A DNA stretch of 64,000 bases from assembly GCA_039942715.1 (NCBI GenBank), contig JBDVBY010000006.1, positions 620,001 through 684,000 on the forward strand, in the 5' to 3' direction. The notes under the pieces were generated by a model, which saw only the letters and a program-made list of their open reading frames with translations, searched no databases and had not been told where the DNA came from. This document shows, piece after piece, positions 18,395-27,751 of the stretch (within the stretch, counting starts at the first letter, position 1; each line of letters opens with the position of its first letter). Origin of the DNA: JABDJX01 sp039942715 (GTDB lineage: Bacteria > Pseudomonadota > Alphaproteobacteria > Rhodobacterales > Rhodobacteraceae). The position numbers and the translations under genes were made by a program.

Positions 18395-19561
18395 TTGCGT
18401 ACTCAGGTTTGTATCATCGGTGGCGGTCCCTCCGGACTATTGTTGTCGCAACTGTTGCACCGCGCTGGCATCGATACTGTTGTTCTTGAACGCAACACTC
18501 GCGCCTACGTTCTCGCACGAATCCGTGCTGGCGTTTTGGAAGAAGGCAGCACCGAGCTTTTACGCAAAGCCGGTGTAGCCGGACGGATGGATCGCGAAAA
18601 AATCCAGCACGACGGCACACTTCTGTCTGCCCGCAACCACAGTTTCCGCGTTGATTTTCAAAGCACAACCGGCAAATCTGTTTATGTCTACGGACAAACC
18701 GAAGTCACTACGGACCTTTATGCAGCTCGGGACGCGATGGACGGCGTCGTCATTGAAGAGGCAAGCAACGTGGCGCTTCATGATCTAGAGAGCAGCGCAC
18801 CCTACGTGACCTTTGAAAGACACGGGAAAGCCGAACGTATCGATTGCGATTTTATAGCTGGTTGCGACGGATTTCATGGGGTCAGTCGCCAGCACATCCC
18901 AAAGGACAAACGCCAAGAATTTGAACGTACCTTCCCGTTCGGCTGGCTGGGCATGCTAAGCGAGACACCCCCAGCAAGCGAAGAACTTATATACGCCAAT
19001 CACGCGCGCGGTTTTGCCCTTTGCTCGCAACGCAACGCGTCACTCTCACGCTACTACATTCAATGCCCGCTCACCGACAAACCAGACGCATGGAGCGACG
19101 ACATGTTCTGGGACGAACTACGCAGACGTATCCCTAATGACGCCGCAGAAGCTTTGGTAACGGGCCCATCAATCGAAAAATCAGTCGCGCCGCTAAGATC
19201 TTTTGTCTCCGAACCAATGCGTTGGGGCGCACTTTTCCTAGCCGGAGACGCCGCGCATATCGTGCCCCCCACAGGGGCCAAAGGTTTGAATTTAGCGTTC
19301 AGCGATGTGCACTATCTGTCAGATGCGATGATTGCGAACTACGCTGGCGACAAAGCAGCGCTGGATCAGTATTCTGACAAAGCTTTGGCACGGGTTTGGG
19401 GGGCAATCCGTTTTTCGTGGTGGTTTACTCAGTTGATGCACCGCTTTCCTGAGCAAACCAATCTGGATCAAAAATTGCAGGAAAGCGAGTTGGCCTTTTT
19501 GGAAAAGAGTGATGCAGCAAAGGCCGCTATGGCTGAACAATATGTGGGAGTACCGTTTTGA
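18395..19561 (+). CDS. pobA: 4-hydroxybenzoate 3-monooxygenase
   Basis: A 388-residue FAD monooxygenase that converts 4-hydroxybenzoate and NADPH to protocatechuate. The N-terminal GGGPSGLLLSQLLHRAG dinucleotide fold, the DG motif (FIAGCDGFHG) and the second FAD motif (LAGDAAHIVPPTGAKGLN) are all present. Length equals classical PobA. The likely start is TTG at 18395, behind a GGGAG. It is coupled with the enol-lactonase gene by a TTGA overlap; the other beta-ketoadipate genes are not in the window. Confidence 0.92.
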   Translation: MRTQVCIIGGGPSGLLLSQLLHRAGIDTVVLERNTRAYVLARIRAGVLEEGSTELLRKAGVAGRMDREKIQHDGTLLSARNHSFRVDFQSTTGKSVYVYGQTEVTTDLYAARDAMDGVVIEEASNVALHDLESSAPYVTFERHGKAERIDCDFIAGCDGFHGVSRQHIPKDKRQEFERTFPFGWLGMLSETPPASEELIYANHARGFALCSQRNASLSRYYIQCPLTDKPDAWSDDMFWDELRRRIPNDAAEALVTGPSIEKSVAPLRSFVSEPMRWGALFLAGDAAHIVPPTGAKGLNLAFSDVHYLSDAMIANYAGDKAALDQYSDKALARVWGAIRFSWWFTQLMHRFPEQTNLDQKLQESELAFLEKSDAAKAAMAEQYVGVPF

Positions 19562-20346
19562 ACGTTGCCAGACTTGATGACATCGATGTGCATTTTCGCG
19601 ATGATGGCGCGGTGGATGGGCGCCCCGTAGTTTTTGCGAATTCACTGGGGACTGATTTGCGGCTTTGGGACCCGATCCTTCCCTATCTTCCGAAGGACCT
19701 GCGCCTGATCCGTTATGACATGCGAGGTCATGGTCTAACAACCTGCCCACCTGCGCCTTACACCATGGGCACGCTTATCTCGGATGCGGCGCATTTGTTG
19801 GACTATCTCGACATTCGCGATGCAGTTTTTGTTGGCCTTTCCATTGGCGGTATGATCGCCCAAGGCTTGGCGGTCAAACGCATGGATCAGCTGCGGGCCA
19901 TGGTACTATCGAACACAGCAATGAAGATCGGCACACCAGATATGTGGCAGGATCGGATCGACGCTGTGCAAAATGGCGGGATCAAAGCGCTTGAAGCGTC
20001 GATTCTGGAGCGTTGGTTTTCCAAATCCTTTCGCCAGTCACCAGAAATTTCCTTATGGCGAGAGATGTTGGTGCGCCAGCCTGATCAAGGCTACATGGGA
20101 TGCTCTGCCGCTATTTCCGGCACTGACTTTTACACAACAACCGCCAGCCTAAGCCTGCCCACCCTTGCCATTGCAGGTAGCGAGGATGGCTCCACCCCGC
20201 CCGACTTGGTGCGCGAAACAGCTGATCTGATCAAAGGCAGCCGTTTCGAGCTTATCCGTGGCGCAGGCCATTTGCCGTGCGTTGAGAAACCCGAAGAATA
20301 TGCAAGGCTTCTTACAGGGTTTTTGAAAGACATCGCTCACACGTGA
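19558..20346 (+). CDS. pcaD: 3-oxoadipate enol-lactonase
   Basis: A 262-residue alpha/beta hydrolase with the nucleophile elbow GLSIGGMIAQG and a C-terminal GAGHLPCVEKPEEY catalytic His. It hydrolyses 3-oxoadipate enol-lactone in protocatechuate degradation. The start is TTG at 19558, overlapping the pobA stop. Being paired with pobA supports the role over a generic hydrolase. Confidence 0.88.
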   Translation: MNVARLDDIDVHFRDDGAVDGRPVVFANSLGTDLRLWDPILPYLPKDLRLIRYDMRGHGLTTCPPAPYTMGTLISDAAHLLDYLDIRDAVFVGLSIGGMIAQGLAVKRMDQLRAMVLSNTAMKIGTPDMWQDRIDAVQNGGIKALEASILERWFSKSFRQSPEISLWREMLVRQPDQGYMGCSAAISGTDFYTTTASLSLPTLAIAGSEDGSTPPDLVRETADLIKGSRFELIRGAGHLPCVEKPEEYARLLTGFLKDIAHT

Positions 20347-20412
20347 CGGGTTCTAGCCGCGGGCGTTGATCCCCCTTCCCCTGCCCGATCCCGCATCGTA
20401 TGCCGGTAAGCA

Positions 20413-21612
20413 ATGCGGCTTACTCTGACTTTCATTTTGCTGACGACTATGATTGATGCCATCGGCATCTCTCTTATTTTACCGATCATGCCGACGCTTT
20501 TGCGCGACGTTGGTGGCTTTGCCTTAGCCAATGCCGCCTTTTGGGGAAGCCTTCTTACGGCCGTTTTTGCAGCTATGCAGTTTTTCTTCGGACCTCTTTT
20601 GGGCGCATTGTCTGATCGCTTTGGCCGCCGCCCTATCCTTTTGATATCGCTCGCTGTTATGGCTTTGGATTACATTGTAATGGCCTTAGCACACACTTAC
20701 TGGCTTTTGTTATTGGGCCGGATCATTGGCGGGATCACCGCTGCAACACCTGCCACGACCGCCGCTGTAATGGCCGACATTTCTACGCCCGAAGAAAAGG
20801 CCGTCCGCTTTGGATTGTTCGGAGCGGCTTTTGGCATCGGATTTATTCTAGGCCCGCCGCTTGGTGGGCTTCTGGCCGATTTTGGCACTCGTGCTCCGTT
20901 TTATGCCGCTGCTGTTTTGGTCGGCGCAACTGGCGTTCTTGGGTATTTTGTGATGCCTGAAACTGTCACAGACAAGAATCGACGAGCCTTTTCATGGCGC
21001 CGCGCCAACCCCATTGGTGCCTTTCGAAGCGTGACACTGAACCCAGCAATGCGCAAATTGCTGATCGTCTTTTTTGTCTATCAAGTCGCCTTTTGGGTCT
21101 ATCCCGCGATCTGGGCCTTTTACACCGAAGAACGCTTTGGCTGGTCGCCCAAGGTCATCGGTCTTTCGCTCGGTGCGTTTGGAATCATGATGGCGATCGT
21201 GCAAGGTGGGTTGATCCGGATTTACCTAAAATGGTTCGGCGATCGCGGGACGGTCATTTATGGCATTGTCTTCAACGCGATTGCGTTTCTGTTTCTGGCG
21301 CTTGTCACCAACGGAACACTCGCGCTGCTGCTCACCCCGCTCACCGCGTTAGGAGCGGTCGTGACCCCAGCAATCCAAGGAATGATGTCCAAGAAAACCC
21401 CCGATGACAGCCAAGGCGAGCTTCAAGGCGTTTTGGCCTCTTCAAATGCTTTGGCGATGGGGATTGGACCACCGATGATGGCCTATGTGTTTGCAAAGTT
21501 TGCCGCCGATGATGCACCGGTCTATTTTCCCGGCGCACCTTTCCTAGTGTCGATGGCCTTGATGGGCGTTTGCATGATGATCTACCTTCGCGCGCCAAAA
21601 TCACTAAACTAA
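20413..21612 (+). CDS. MFS transporter, TetA/TCR-like
   Basis: A 399-residue 12-segment major facilitator pump. The loop 2-3 motif is GALSDRFGRRPIL and the motif in segment 5 is GFILGPPLGGLL, both typical of proton-driven drug:H+ antiporters of the tetracycline group. It stands 67 bases after pcaD with no clear promoter of its own. The substrate is unknown; it may export an aromatic or a toxic compound. Confidence 0.83.
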   Translation: MRLTLTFILLTTMIDAIGISLILPIMPTLLRDVGGFALANAAFWGSLLTAVFAAMQFFFGPLLGALSDRFGRRPILLISLAVMALDYIVMALAHTYWLLLLGRIIGGITAATPATTAAVMADISTPEEKAVRFGLFGAAFGIGFILGPPLGGLLADFGTRAPFYAAAVLVGATGVLGYFVMPETVTDKNRRAFSWRRANPIGAFRSVTLNPAMRKLLIVFFVYQVAFWVYPAIWAFYTEERFGWSPKVIGLSLGAFGIMMAIVQGGLIRIYLKWFGDRGTVIYGIVFNAIAFLFLALVTNGTLALLLTPLTALGAVVTPAIQGMMSKKTPDDSQGELQGVLASSNALAMGIGPPMMAYVFAKFAADDAPVYFPGAPFLVSMALMGVCMMIYLRAPKSLN

Positions 21613-22200
21613 GCGGGTGACAGTTCCATGATTTGACGGTGCGCCCGAATTGCAAGATTCACATCATCAAACCAATCCGCGATGCCGTCTTCGATCACCA
21701 CTCCAGAATCACAGACACGCCGCAGAAACCCAAGATTGTGCGACACAACAATAGCGCCCGCAGTACCAAGCCGATAGGCAAGCATTTCTTCCACATTTTT
21801 CGCGAAAAGCCGCATCTCCCACGCTTGTGACTTCATCAATCAAGTAGAAATCAAAGCCAATACCCATCGACATCGCAAACCCAAGCCTTGCGCGCATGCC
21901 TTGGCTGTAAGAGCGGAACGGCAGGCGAAAATGATGCCCAAGCTCAGCGAAATCTTCAACAAATGCGACAAGCTGATTGGTCTCAACACCATAGATGCGC
22001 GCAACAAACCGTGTGTTTTGAAGCCCAGTCAGATCACCATGAAAGCTTCCGGCAAATCCAACAGGCCAAGACACCGTACCACCAATGTCAATGCTCCCCT
22101 TGCTCGGGCGCATGGTCCCCGCAATCATCTGCAGCAAGCTTGATTTACCAGCACCGTTTCTTCCCAGCAATCCAACCGCACGTCCTGCCTGAATTGCCGT
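21609..22200 (-). pseudogene. Broken kpsT-like polysaccharide-export ABC ATPase
   Basis: Remnant of a capsule/O-antigen export ATPase. One frame carries Walker A (GLLGRNGAGKSS), the ABC signature (YSQGMRARLGF) and Walker B (FYLIDEVTSVGD). The rest (VVSHNLGFLRRVCD to the stop at 21609) is in another frame; the shift lies near an A5 run at about 21808-21812. The N-terminal ~30 residues are missing, replaced by RTX-repeat coding sequence in another frame. Two independent lesions make it a likely pseudogene, although the A5 indel alone could be a sequencing error. Confidence 0.8.
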
Positions 22201-23212
22201 CAATACGCTCAACACCACTCCAACCAGACAGATCGAGGTTAAGGCCACCGGAGTTCACGATCAGGACGCGATCAACATCAAGGCCGCCAATGACAACATC
22301 GTTGGGATCATCGACGTAGAATTGGTCGTTGCCTTGCCCACCTTCCATACGGTCCGCGCCTGCATCACCAAAAAGGAAATCCTGCCTGGCACCGCCAATT
22401 AGCGTGTCATTACCGTTTCCGCTCTGAAGTTGATCAGATTCAAACCCACCAACAAGACTATCGGCACCAACACCGCCAATTAGGTTAATTGATTGCCCAT
22501 ACCCTGACGCATCCAACGTGTCGGCACCCGCCGCACTGTCGACGCGCTCAACATCACTCCAACCACTGATTGTAACGGCAATTCCGCTTGTGGTATCAAT
22601 GATGACGCGGTCTGTTCCTGAACCACCGTCAACAAAGTCACCCGCATTATCCACAAAGATAAGATCGTCACCTGCCCCGGCAATAAGACTGTCGGCGTCC
22701 TGTCCACCGATCAGTGTATCGTTGCCATCGCCACTTTCGAGCGTATCGGCGCCTTCTAGCCCGGAAAGCGAATCCGCGCCTGCATCGCTTTGCAGCAGGT
22801 TGCCATCAGACGTGCCAACAATCGTAGCATTGAAATCACCAATCAGGCGGAAATTCTCGATACCACTTAAGGTGTCGACACCTACACCGGGCGTTTCAAC
22901 GATGTAGTGTTGGCCGGAGGATAGGTTGGCATAGATTGAAATGGACTGCCCAGTTTCCGCGCTTAGGTCTTCAACAATACCATCAATGCCCGATCCGCCG
23001 TTGATCTGATCATTGCCGTCGTTTGAACCACTGGCCAGCCAAATGGTGTCGTTGCCTTCGTCACCGCGGATCGTATCGTTCCCGCTACCATCAAAGATGA
23101 CATCGTCACCAGCACCACCAAGAACCAAGTCATCGCCGATACCGGCAAATATCGTGTCGTTGCCGTCGCCGCCATTGATCGTGTCGTTGCTCATTGACCC
23201 AGCGCGCTCCAA
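22145..23212 (-). CDS. RTX calcium-binding repeat protein, 3'-truncated
   Basis: About 355 residues of GGxGxDxU-type nonapeptide repeats (for example INGGDGNDTIFAGIGDD), which bind Ca2+ and form beta-rolls in type I-secreted proteins. The repeats stop abruptly at GWSGVERIDG. The last ~17 residues are read out of frame from the kpsT remnant, so the normal C-terminus and secretion signal are lost. The start is unclear: TTG at 23212 or ATG at 23194. It follows the glycosyltransferase gene closely. Probably non-functional or a fragment. Confidence 0.7.
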   Translation of the reverse strand: MERAGSMSNDTINGGDGNDTIFAGIGDDLVLGGAGDDVIFDGSGNDTIRGDEGNDTIWLASGSNDGNDQINGGSGIDGIVEDLSAETGQSISIYANLSSGQHYIVETPGVGVDTLSGIENFRLIGDFNATIVGTSDGNLLQSDAGADSLSGLEGADTLESGDGNDTLIGGQDADSLIAGAGDDLIFVDNAGDFVDGGSGTDRVIIDTTSGIAVTISGWSDVERVDSAAGADTLDASGYGQSINLIGGVGADSLVGGFESDQLQSGNGNDTLIGGARQDFLFGDAGADRMEGGQGNDQFYVDDPNDVVIGGLDVDRVLIVNSGGLNLDLSGWSGVERIDGNSGRTCGWIAGKKRCW

Positions 23213-23247
23213 GCTTCCTGCTTCGAACGTACCTAAGTCACTCAGCG

Positions 23248-24459
23248 TTAATTCCCGGTTACCGCGGTCTCAATCAATGCTCTTTGTTTGGCGAGACAAG
23301 CTTTTAAGTCATAACTGTCGACAATCGTCTGGCGCGCTTGGGCACGCAGCATCTCCTGTTGGTTTCGCGCTTTCAGAGCTGCTGTGACCGTCTTGGCGAT
23401 TAGGTCGGTATCAAAAAAATCGACCAACCAACCGTTGACCCCATCTTCAATCACTTCAGCCACGGGCGGTGTATTAGACCCAACGACAAAAGCACCCGCG
23501 GCCATAGCTTCTAGCATCGACCAACTCAAAACGAAGGGGTACGTAAAATAGAAATGCACAGAGGAAATCTGCAATAACGCAAGGTAGTCGGCGTAAGGAA
23601 TTCGACCGGTGAAATGTACACAAGCGGGCAAAGTCCCAACTTCTGCAAGCATCGCTTCGCGCCAAGAGCCGCCACCTTTGGGTCGGCTACCATAGCTTAC
23701 CTCGTCACCTCCAACGACAACAACTTGCGCGTTTGGGCGTGACTTAAGGATGCCAGGCAGCGCGCGCATAAACGAGTGAAACCCGCGATAGGGTTCCAGA
23801 TTGCGCGACACGTAAGTCAACACCTCGTCGTTTCGAGTAAGTTTTTGACCACTGGGCAAAGTAAACTCAGCCTGCGCGTTTGGCGCAATCAGGTCGGTAT
23901 CAATGCCATCATGTATCACGCTGATTTTGTCTTGATAAACGCGCGGAAACTGCGCGCGTTGCCACTTTGTTGGGCAATAGGCATGGTCTGCCGCCTCGAT
24001 CGCCAAAAGATGCTGAGAGGCGCGTGTGCGCGCACGCAACTTGGCGTCTGGCCCGGTCGCGAACTCTGGATCAAACCCGACATCGGACCCAGTGCCGTTA
24101 TAGTAAAACTCGCACAGCGAAATCAGCGGCACTTCTGGCCAAACGTCTTTCAAATAAAGCGTCTCGCCCCAGCCCGGATTACCAATCATCACATCAGGTG
24201 CGTATCCCTTCGACCGCAAAGCAAAACCAATTCGCGCCACAGCCTGTCCGTTCAAAACCGCCGCTTCTGTGCCTACAAGATAGGGGTGAATCTTCGGCGT
24301 TACCTTGCGATGTGCGGCATATTCGATTTTTTTCACACCCAGCGGCGTTGGCTTACCTTCTTGGGTGATAAACAATACCTCATGCCCATCTGCGGCCATG
24401 CTAGGCGCAAGGTGCTTAAACTGCCCAGGGCAATTCTGATGAACGAAAAGAACCTTCAC
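23248..24459 (-). CDS. Glycosyltransferase family 4
   Basis: A 403-residue GT-B glycosyltransferase. The N-terminal domain begins MKVLFVHQNCPGQFKHLAP, and the C-terminal Glycos_transf_1 domain has TYVSRNLEPYRGFHSFMRAL and an E-x7-E-like region (SWSMLEAMAAGAFVVGSNT). Starts with GTG. It is likely the surviving member of a capsule/exopolysaccharide locus, given the broken kpsT 1 kb downstream. The sugar donor is unknown. Confidence 0.85.
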   Translation of the reverse strand: MKVLFVHQNCPGQFKHLAPSMAADGHEVLFITQEGKPTPLGVKKIEYAAHRKVTPKIHPYLVGTEAAVLNGQAVARIGFALRSKGYAPDVMIGNPGWGETLYLKDVWPEVPLISLCEFYYNGTGSDVGFDPEFATGPDAKLRARTRASQHLLAIEAADHAYCPTKWQRAQFPRVYQDKISVIHDGIDTDLIAPNAQAEFTLPSGQKLTRNDEVLTYVSRNLEPYRGFHSFMRALPGILKSRPNAQVVVVGGDEVSYGSRPKGGGSWREAMLAEVGTLPACVHFTGRIPYADYLALLQISSVHFYFTYPFVLSWSMLEAMAAGAFVVGSNTPPVAEVIEDGVNGWLVDFFDTDLIAKTVTAALKARNQQEMLRAQARQTIVDSYDLKACLAKQRALIETAVTGN

Positions 24460-24576
24460 ACAAAATCTCTTTCAGAACCTTTGTTTGTGTCCAAGAAGTC
24501 TCGGCGCAAAATCCGCTCTTAGTATCAAGGAAGCGTAAATCTCTGATCAGAGCGCTGAACCTAGCCAAACTCAAGT

Positions 24577-24653
24577 TGGCGATCCCGCGAGGACTCGAAC
24601 CCCGAACCCCCTCATTAGAAGTGAGGTGCTCTATCCAGTTGAGCTACGGGACC
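24577..24653 (-). tRNA. tRNA-Arg(UCU)
   Basis: A complete 77-base cloverleaf. The acceptor GGTCCCG pairs with CGGGATC, the D arm is GCTC/GAGC, and the anticodon stem CCTCA/TGAGG closes a CTTCTAA loop with anticodon TCT. The T arm (CGGGG/CCTCG-type) carries TTCGAGT. The 3' CCA is encoded. Confidence 0.95.
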
Positions 24654-24856
24654 GCTAAATGGCTGTATGCGCCAGTTTTCGACTAATCTCAACAACCTCG
24701 AAACAGTTCGTTGCCTTGACGGCCAGACACAAGCAAGTCTAACACTCTCCTATTCTTTAGGGATAAGGCCAATGACTTTCTTTTTGACCCCGATCGGCTG
24801 AACGCACTGCCCTGTTTTTGCAGGCGCCATTCGGCATTTTGGTTTAAAAAGAAAGG

Positions 24857-24871
24857 CCCGCTCAGCGCGGG
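24857..24871 (-). terminator. Weak terminator-like hairpin (minus strand)
   Basis: On the minus strand CCCGC-GCTGA-GCGGG is followed by CCTTTCTTTTT, the form of an intrinsic terminator. It would stop minus-strand transcription before the tRNA-Arg. It also lies just before the plus-strand start at 24881. The stem is only 5 bp. Confidence 0.4.
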
Positions 24872-24880
24872 AACTCCGTC

Positions 24881-25258
24881 ATGTTTATTCGATATCAGGG
24901 CATTAGTTATGACGATTGCTCGCGCGGCTACATTGGCCTATTTCAGTCTGCGGGATCGGTCGGGAACAGCGATGCACAGTCTTGGCAACTAAGCGAAATC
25001 AGACGCGAATGCGCTTGGTTTAATGAACACCTAGGCTTTCCACGTCGGCTGTATTATCGCCCCTACAGCAAAGGCGAAATCAGCGGCCTTTGCTGGTTTC
25101 GTGCAACCGCCTCAGAATACGTCGCGCGTGCAAGATATCTGGCATGGTTGCTGAACGACATCGGCGTGTTCATCGAAGAGCAAAAGAGCCTCACGCCGGG
25201 GCGGGTGGTGTGGCAGGACGATCATCAGATCGTAGCCATAAAACGGCTGGAAAGCTGA
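24881..25258 (+). CDS. Hypothetical protein
   Basis: A 125-residue protein that I do not recognise. It is rich in aromatic and charged residues (RECAWFNEHLGFPRRLYYRPY and WFRATASEYVARARYLAWLL regions), with no signal peptide or membrane span. It looks like a small cytoplasmic domain. Preceded by a weak GGAA ribosome binding site. It stands alone between tRNA-Arg and the convergent flavin-oxidase-family gene. Confidence 0.6.
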   Translation: MFIRYQGISYDDCSRGYIGLFQSAGSVGNSDAQSWQLSEIRRECAWFNEHLGFPRRLYYRPYSKGEISGLCWFRATASEYVARARYLAWLLNDIGVFIEEQKSLTPGRVVWQDDHQIVAIKRLES

Positions 25259-25280
25259 ACTTGGCAAGGCTTCCTTTAGA

Positions 25281-25748
25281 CTAGGCTCGCAAGTCTTGCG
25301 GGTTCAAATGGTAAGCCTTGCCAAACCCACCATTCAAAAATGCCTCGCTTGGTACCAGCCGCGCAAAATGGAAATCCGCAAATCCGATATAAAGCTTCGC
25401 TTTTGGTTGAAAAGCCAAATAGCGCGAAACCAAAACATCCGTCTTCTCAACAAATTCAGCCCGCACTTGGAGCGTTATGCGCGGATGGGTAAGCGGATCC
25501 CCCTTTTCCCCGGGCTCACCCAACAGAATTGAGCAATGCGGATCAGCGCGCAGAGCCTTAGTGTGTGCAGATAAATCAGAGACAAGCGTCAACGGAAGGC
25601 CATCCTCTCCCATTGCAATGGCAACCCGTGTCACACTCGGGCGCCCTTCTTGCACAACCGCCAAAGCTCCGAACCGTGCCTCGGCAATCAGTTGCTTTGC
25701 CAATGCGCGCGCGTCTGTGTCCACAGGTCTGATCGGGTCTTGCGCCAT
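25281..25748 (-). CDS. Pyridoxamine 5'-phosphate oxidase-family flavoprotein
   Basis: A protein of about 155 residues with the FMN split-barrel fold (EARFGALAVVQEGRPSVTRV, then LVSDLSAHTKALRADPHCSILLGE). It resembles the HugZ/PNPOx-like group, which bind FMN or haem, rather than true pyridoxine oxidase. The frame runs to 25883, but the extra residues overlap ridA; the ATG at 25748, 5 bases after the ridA stop, is preferred. Probably co-transcribed with ridA. Confidence 0.8.
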   Translation of the reverse strand: MAQDPIRPVDTDARALAKQLIAEARFGALAVVQEGRPSVTRVAIAMGEDGLPLTLVSDLSAHTKALRADPHCSILLGEPGEKGDPLTHPRITLQVRAEFVEKTDVLVSRYLAFQPKAKLYIGFADFHFARLVPSEAFLNGGFGKAYHLNPQDLRA

Positions 25749-25752
25749 AGAA

Positions 25753-26142
25753 TCAGGGCCGCTTTGCAATACAGTCGATCTCAACCAAAGCCCCAACAGC
25801 AAGCGCAGTAACACCCACGGTCGTACGCGCAGGTCGGCGGTCGGGATCAAAGTAACTTTGGTAGGTTTCGTTAAAAGCCGCATAGTCCCGCTCGAACTCG
25901 GTCAAAAAACAACGGCATTGAACAACGTGGCTCAAATCCAATCCCAACTCTCCAAGGATCAGGGCAAGGTTGTCCATCACTCGGCGCGTTTGGGCCTCGA
26001 CGCCTCCGGGCAAGGGGGCATCGGGTGCCTCAGGGTCTGTCGGCATCTGCCCGGTAAGAATAACCCAACCATCAGCCTCAACCGCATGAGAAAACGGCGC
26101 CACCGGGCGCGGCCCTTTTGAAAAGAGATGAAAGTCTGGCAT
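25753..26142 (-). CDS. RidA-family enamine/imine deaminase
   Basis: A 129-residue protein of the YjgF/YER057c/UK114 family, whose members hydrolyse reactive enamine/imine intermediates. Motifs include SHAVEADGWVILTGQMP, the QTRRVMDNLALILGELGLDL helix region and a C-terminal VEIDCIA. The ATG at 26142 follows AAGGGAACGCC and fits the usual length; the frame extends upstream to 26313, which is rejected. Confidence 0.88.
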   Translation of the reverse strand: MPDFHLFSKGPRPVAPFSHAVEADGWVILTGQMPTDPEAPDAPLPGGVEAQTRRVMDNLALILGELGLDLSHVVQCRCFLTEFERDYAAFNETYQSYFDPDRRPARTTVGVTALAVGALVEIDCIAKRP

Positions 26143-26257
26143 TGGCGTTCCCTTGTTTAACGCAAGCCTATCGCGGCTCAAACGGTGGGTCGAGGGGTCT
26201 TGGCCAATGGCTGTTGGGCCAAGCCTTGGCTTGCCAAATCTTCGCAACGCCGCCACC

Positions 26258-26620
26258 ATGCCTTTCATGACCCGCGAGCAATTCAACGCCTTCTGCCAAG
26301 AGATGAAAGCCACATCTCACGTCGTACAATGGGGCAATTCCGATGTGTGGAAAGTCGGCGACAAGGTTTTCGCACTCTGTGGATGGAACGACGGGAACGA
26401 CGCTTTTACCTTCAAAGTTGGCGATATCGCCTTTGAGGTGCTTGGCGCTGAGCCGGGCATTCGCCCCGCACCCTATCTCGCCTCGCGTGGGATGAAATGG
26501 CTGCAAGTCTACGAAAGCGATGCGATGAGCGACGAGAGCCTGAAAGAGCTAATTGTCGAAAGTTATCGTCTGGTCGCTGCGAAACTCACCAAGAAGAAAC
26601 GCGCCGAATTGGGCCTTTAG
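26258..26620 (+). CDS. MmcQ/YjbR-family protein
   Basis: About 120 residues with a CyaY-like fold. Features include the N-terminal MTREQFNAFCQEMKAT helix, HVVQWGNSDVWKVGDKVFAL and the C-terminal SYRLVAAKLTKKKRAELGL. The family is widespread and loosely called DNA-binding; its function is not established. Start at 26258 or at the second ATG, 26267; the longer frame to 26153 overlaps ridA and is unlikely. Followed 12 bases later by the metallopeptidase. Confidence 0.8.
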   Translation: MPFMTREQFNAFCQEMKATSHVVQWGNSDVWKVGDKVFALCGWNDGNDAFTFKVGDIAFEVLGAEPGIRPAPYLASRGMKWLQVYESDAMSDESLKELIVESYRLVAAKLTKKKRAELGL

Positions 26621-26632
26621 GAAAGGACAACC

Positions 26633-27313
26633 ATGTTTGGAGATCCACTGATTTGGATACTGATCTTGCCCGGCATGGTTCTTGGTGGAATTGCACAATC
26701 CCGGGTGAAAGCGGCGGTTGCCAAATACTCGCGGGTGCCACTGGGCCACGGTCTGACTGGCGCGCAGGTCGCGCGTTACGTTTTGGATGCTCGGGGATTG
26801 CAGGATGTACGCATTGAAGCGGTGAAGGGGGTTCTGTCTGATCATTACGACCCACGCGGCAAGGTTCTGCGGCTCTCCGAAGCGGTCTACGGTGTCCCTT
26901 CTATCGCCGCGGCAGGGATCGCAGCGCACGAAGCAGGCCACGCGATCCAAGATGCCGACGACTATGCGCCTATGGAGTTTCGCTCGGCCATTGTGCCCGT
27001 CGTCAAGGCCGGGTCGACCGCCGCACCCTTGGTGTTTTTCGGTGGTCTAATGATCCAGTCTCAGCCGATCATGTGGGCCGGAGCGCTGATGTTCGGAGCG
27101 TCCTCGCTTTTTGCACTGGTCACGCTGCCGGTCGAATTTGACGCCAGCAAACGCGCATTAAAACATCTTGAAGGGCTTGGCATTATTCAGTCTGAAGCTG
27201 AAATGGAAGGCGCGCGCGACGTGCTGAAAGCCGCTGCCTGGACATATGTCGCCGCGGCGATTGCCGCTGTGGGAAGTTGGGCGATGTACCTCTTGCTCAG
27301 CCGTCGTCGTTAA
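26633..27313 (+). CDS. Neutral zinc metallopeptidase (YugP-like)
   Basis: A 226-residue membrane metalloprotease of the DUF2268/YugP-type zinc peptidase family. It starts with a hydrophobic segment (LIWILILPGMVLGGI), carries the HExxH motif as HEAGHAIQ near residue 102, and has three more hydrophobic segments towards the C-terminus. Translation starts behind GAAAGGACAACC. Substrate unknown. Confidence 0.82.
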   Translation: MFGDPLIWILILPGMVLGGIAQSRVKAAVAKYSRVPLGHGLTGAQVARYVLDARGLQDVRIEAVKGVLSDHYDPRGKVLRLSEAVYGVPSIAAAGIAAHEAGHAIQDADDYAPMEFRSAIVPVVKAGSTAAPLVFFGGLMIQSQPIMWAGALMFGASSLFALVTLPVEFDASKRALKHLEGLGIIQSEAEMEGARDVLKAAAWTYVAAAIAAVGSWAMYLLLSRRR

Positions 27314-27319
27314 ATCGCG

Positions 27320-27751
27320 CTATATTTCGGGCGAGGCCACGCATGCACGAAACCGCCGGACAGCCGGCGCAGCCCCAGTCAGCGGAAAGATCAACATCGT
27401 CTCACCGGATTTTGCCGTTGCGATAAAGTTCAACTCAAGCCCGTCCAGCACGTTACCAAACCCACGATCCGTCACCTTCAGTGTTTGCCCTTCGCCGTCC
27501 AGCACGTGTCGATCTGTAGTAATGACCGAGGGCCTCAACCCATCAAATCGCATCATGAAAATCGGTGCGTTTGGCCACGCCTGATCCTTGCGTGTAATCT
27601 CGATCGCATAGGACGCGTCAGCGCGGTTGTTGTATGTTAGGGTAAGCTCGGCCTTTTCAGTGGCGTGCGAGAGGGTGCAGATGGGAGACGCCGAGTAGTC
27701 CCAAGCAAAAGCGGGAGCGGCGAGGAGGGACAGGAGGACTGATAAGCGCAT
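27320..27751 (-). CDS. Secreted hypothetical protein
   Basis: A protein of about 143 residues with a clear Sec signal peptide (MRLSVLLSLLAAPAFA, cleavage after AFA) and a beta-rich remainder. Two cysteines (TLSHATE region Cys and RACVASPEI) could form a disulfide. No family recognised. It is convergent with the metallopeptidase gene, 6 bases apart. Confidence 0.65.
   Translation of the reverse strand: MRLSVLLSLLAAPAFAWDYSASPICTLSHATEKAELTLTYNNRADASYAIEITRKDQAWPNAPIFMMRFDGLRPSVITTDRHVLDGEGQTLKVTDRGFGNVLDGLELNFIATAKSGETMLIFPLTGAAPAVRRFRACVASPEI

Noticed and set aside
22145..23212. Complete secreted RTX toxin or adhesin
   Set aside because: The repeats break off into out-of-frame kpsT sequence, there is no C-terminal secretion signal, and no HlyB/HlyD transporter genes are adjacent.
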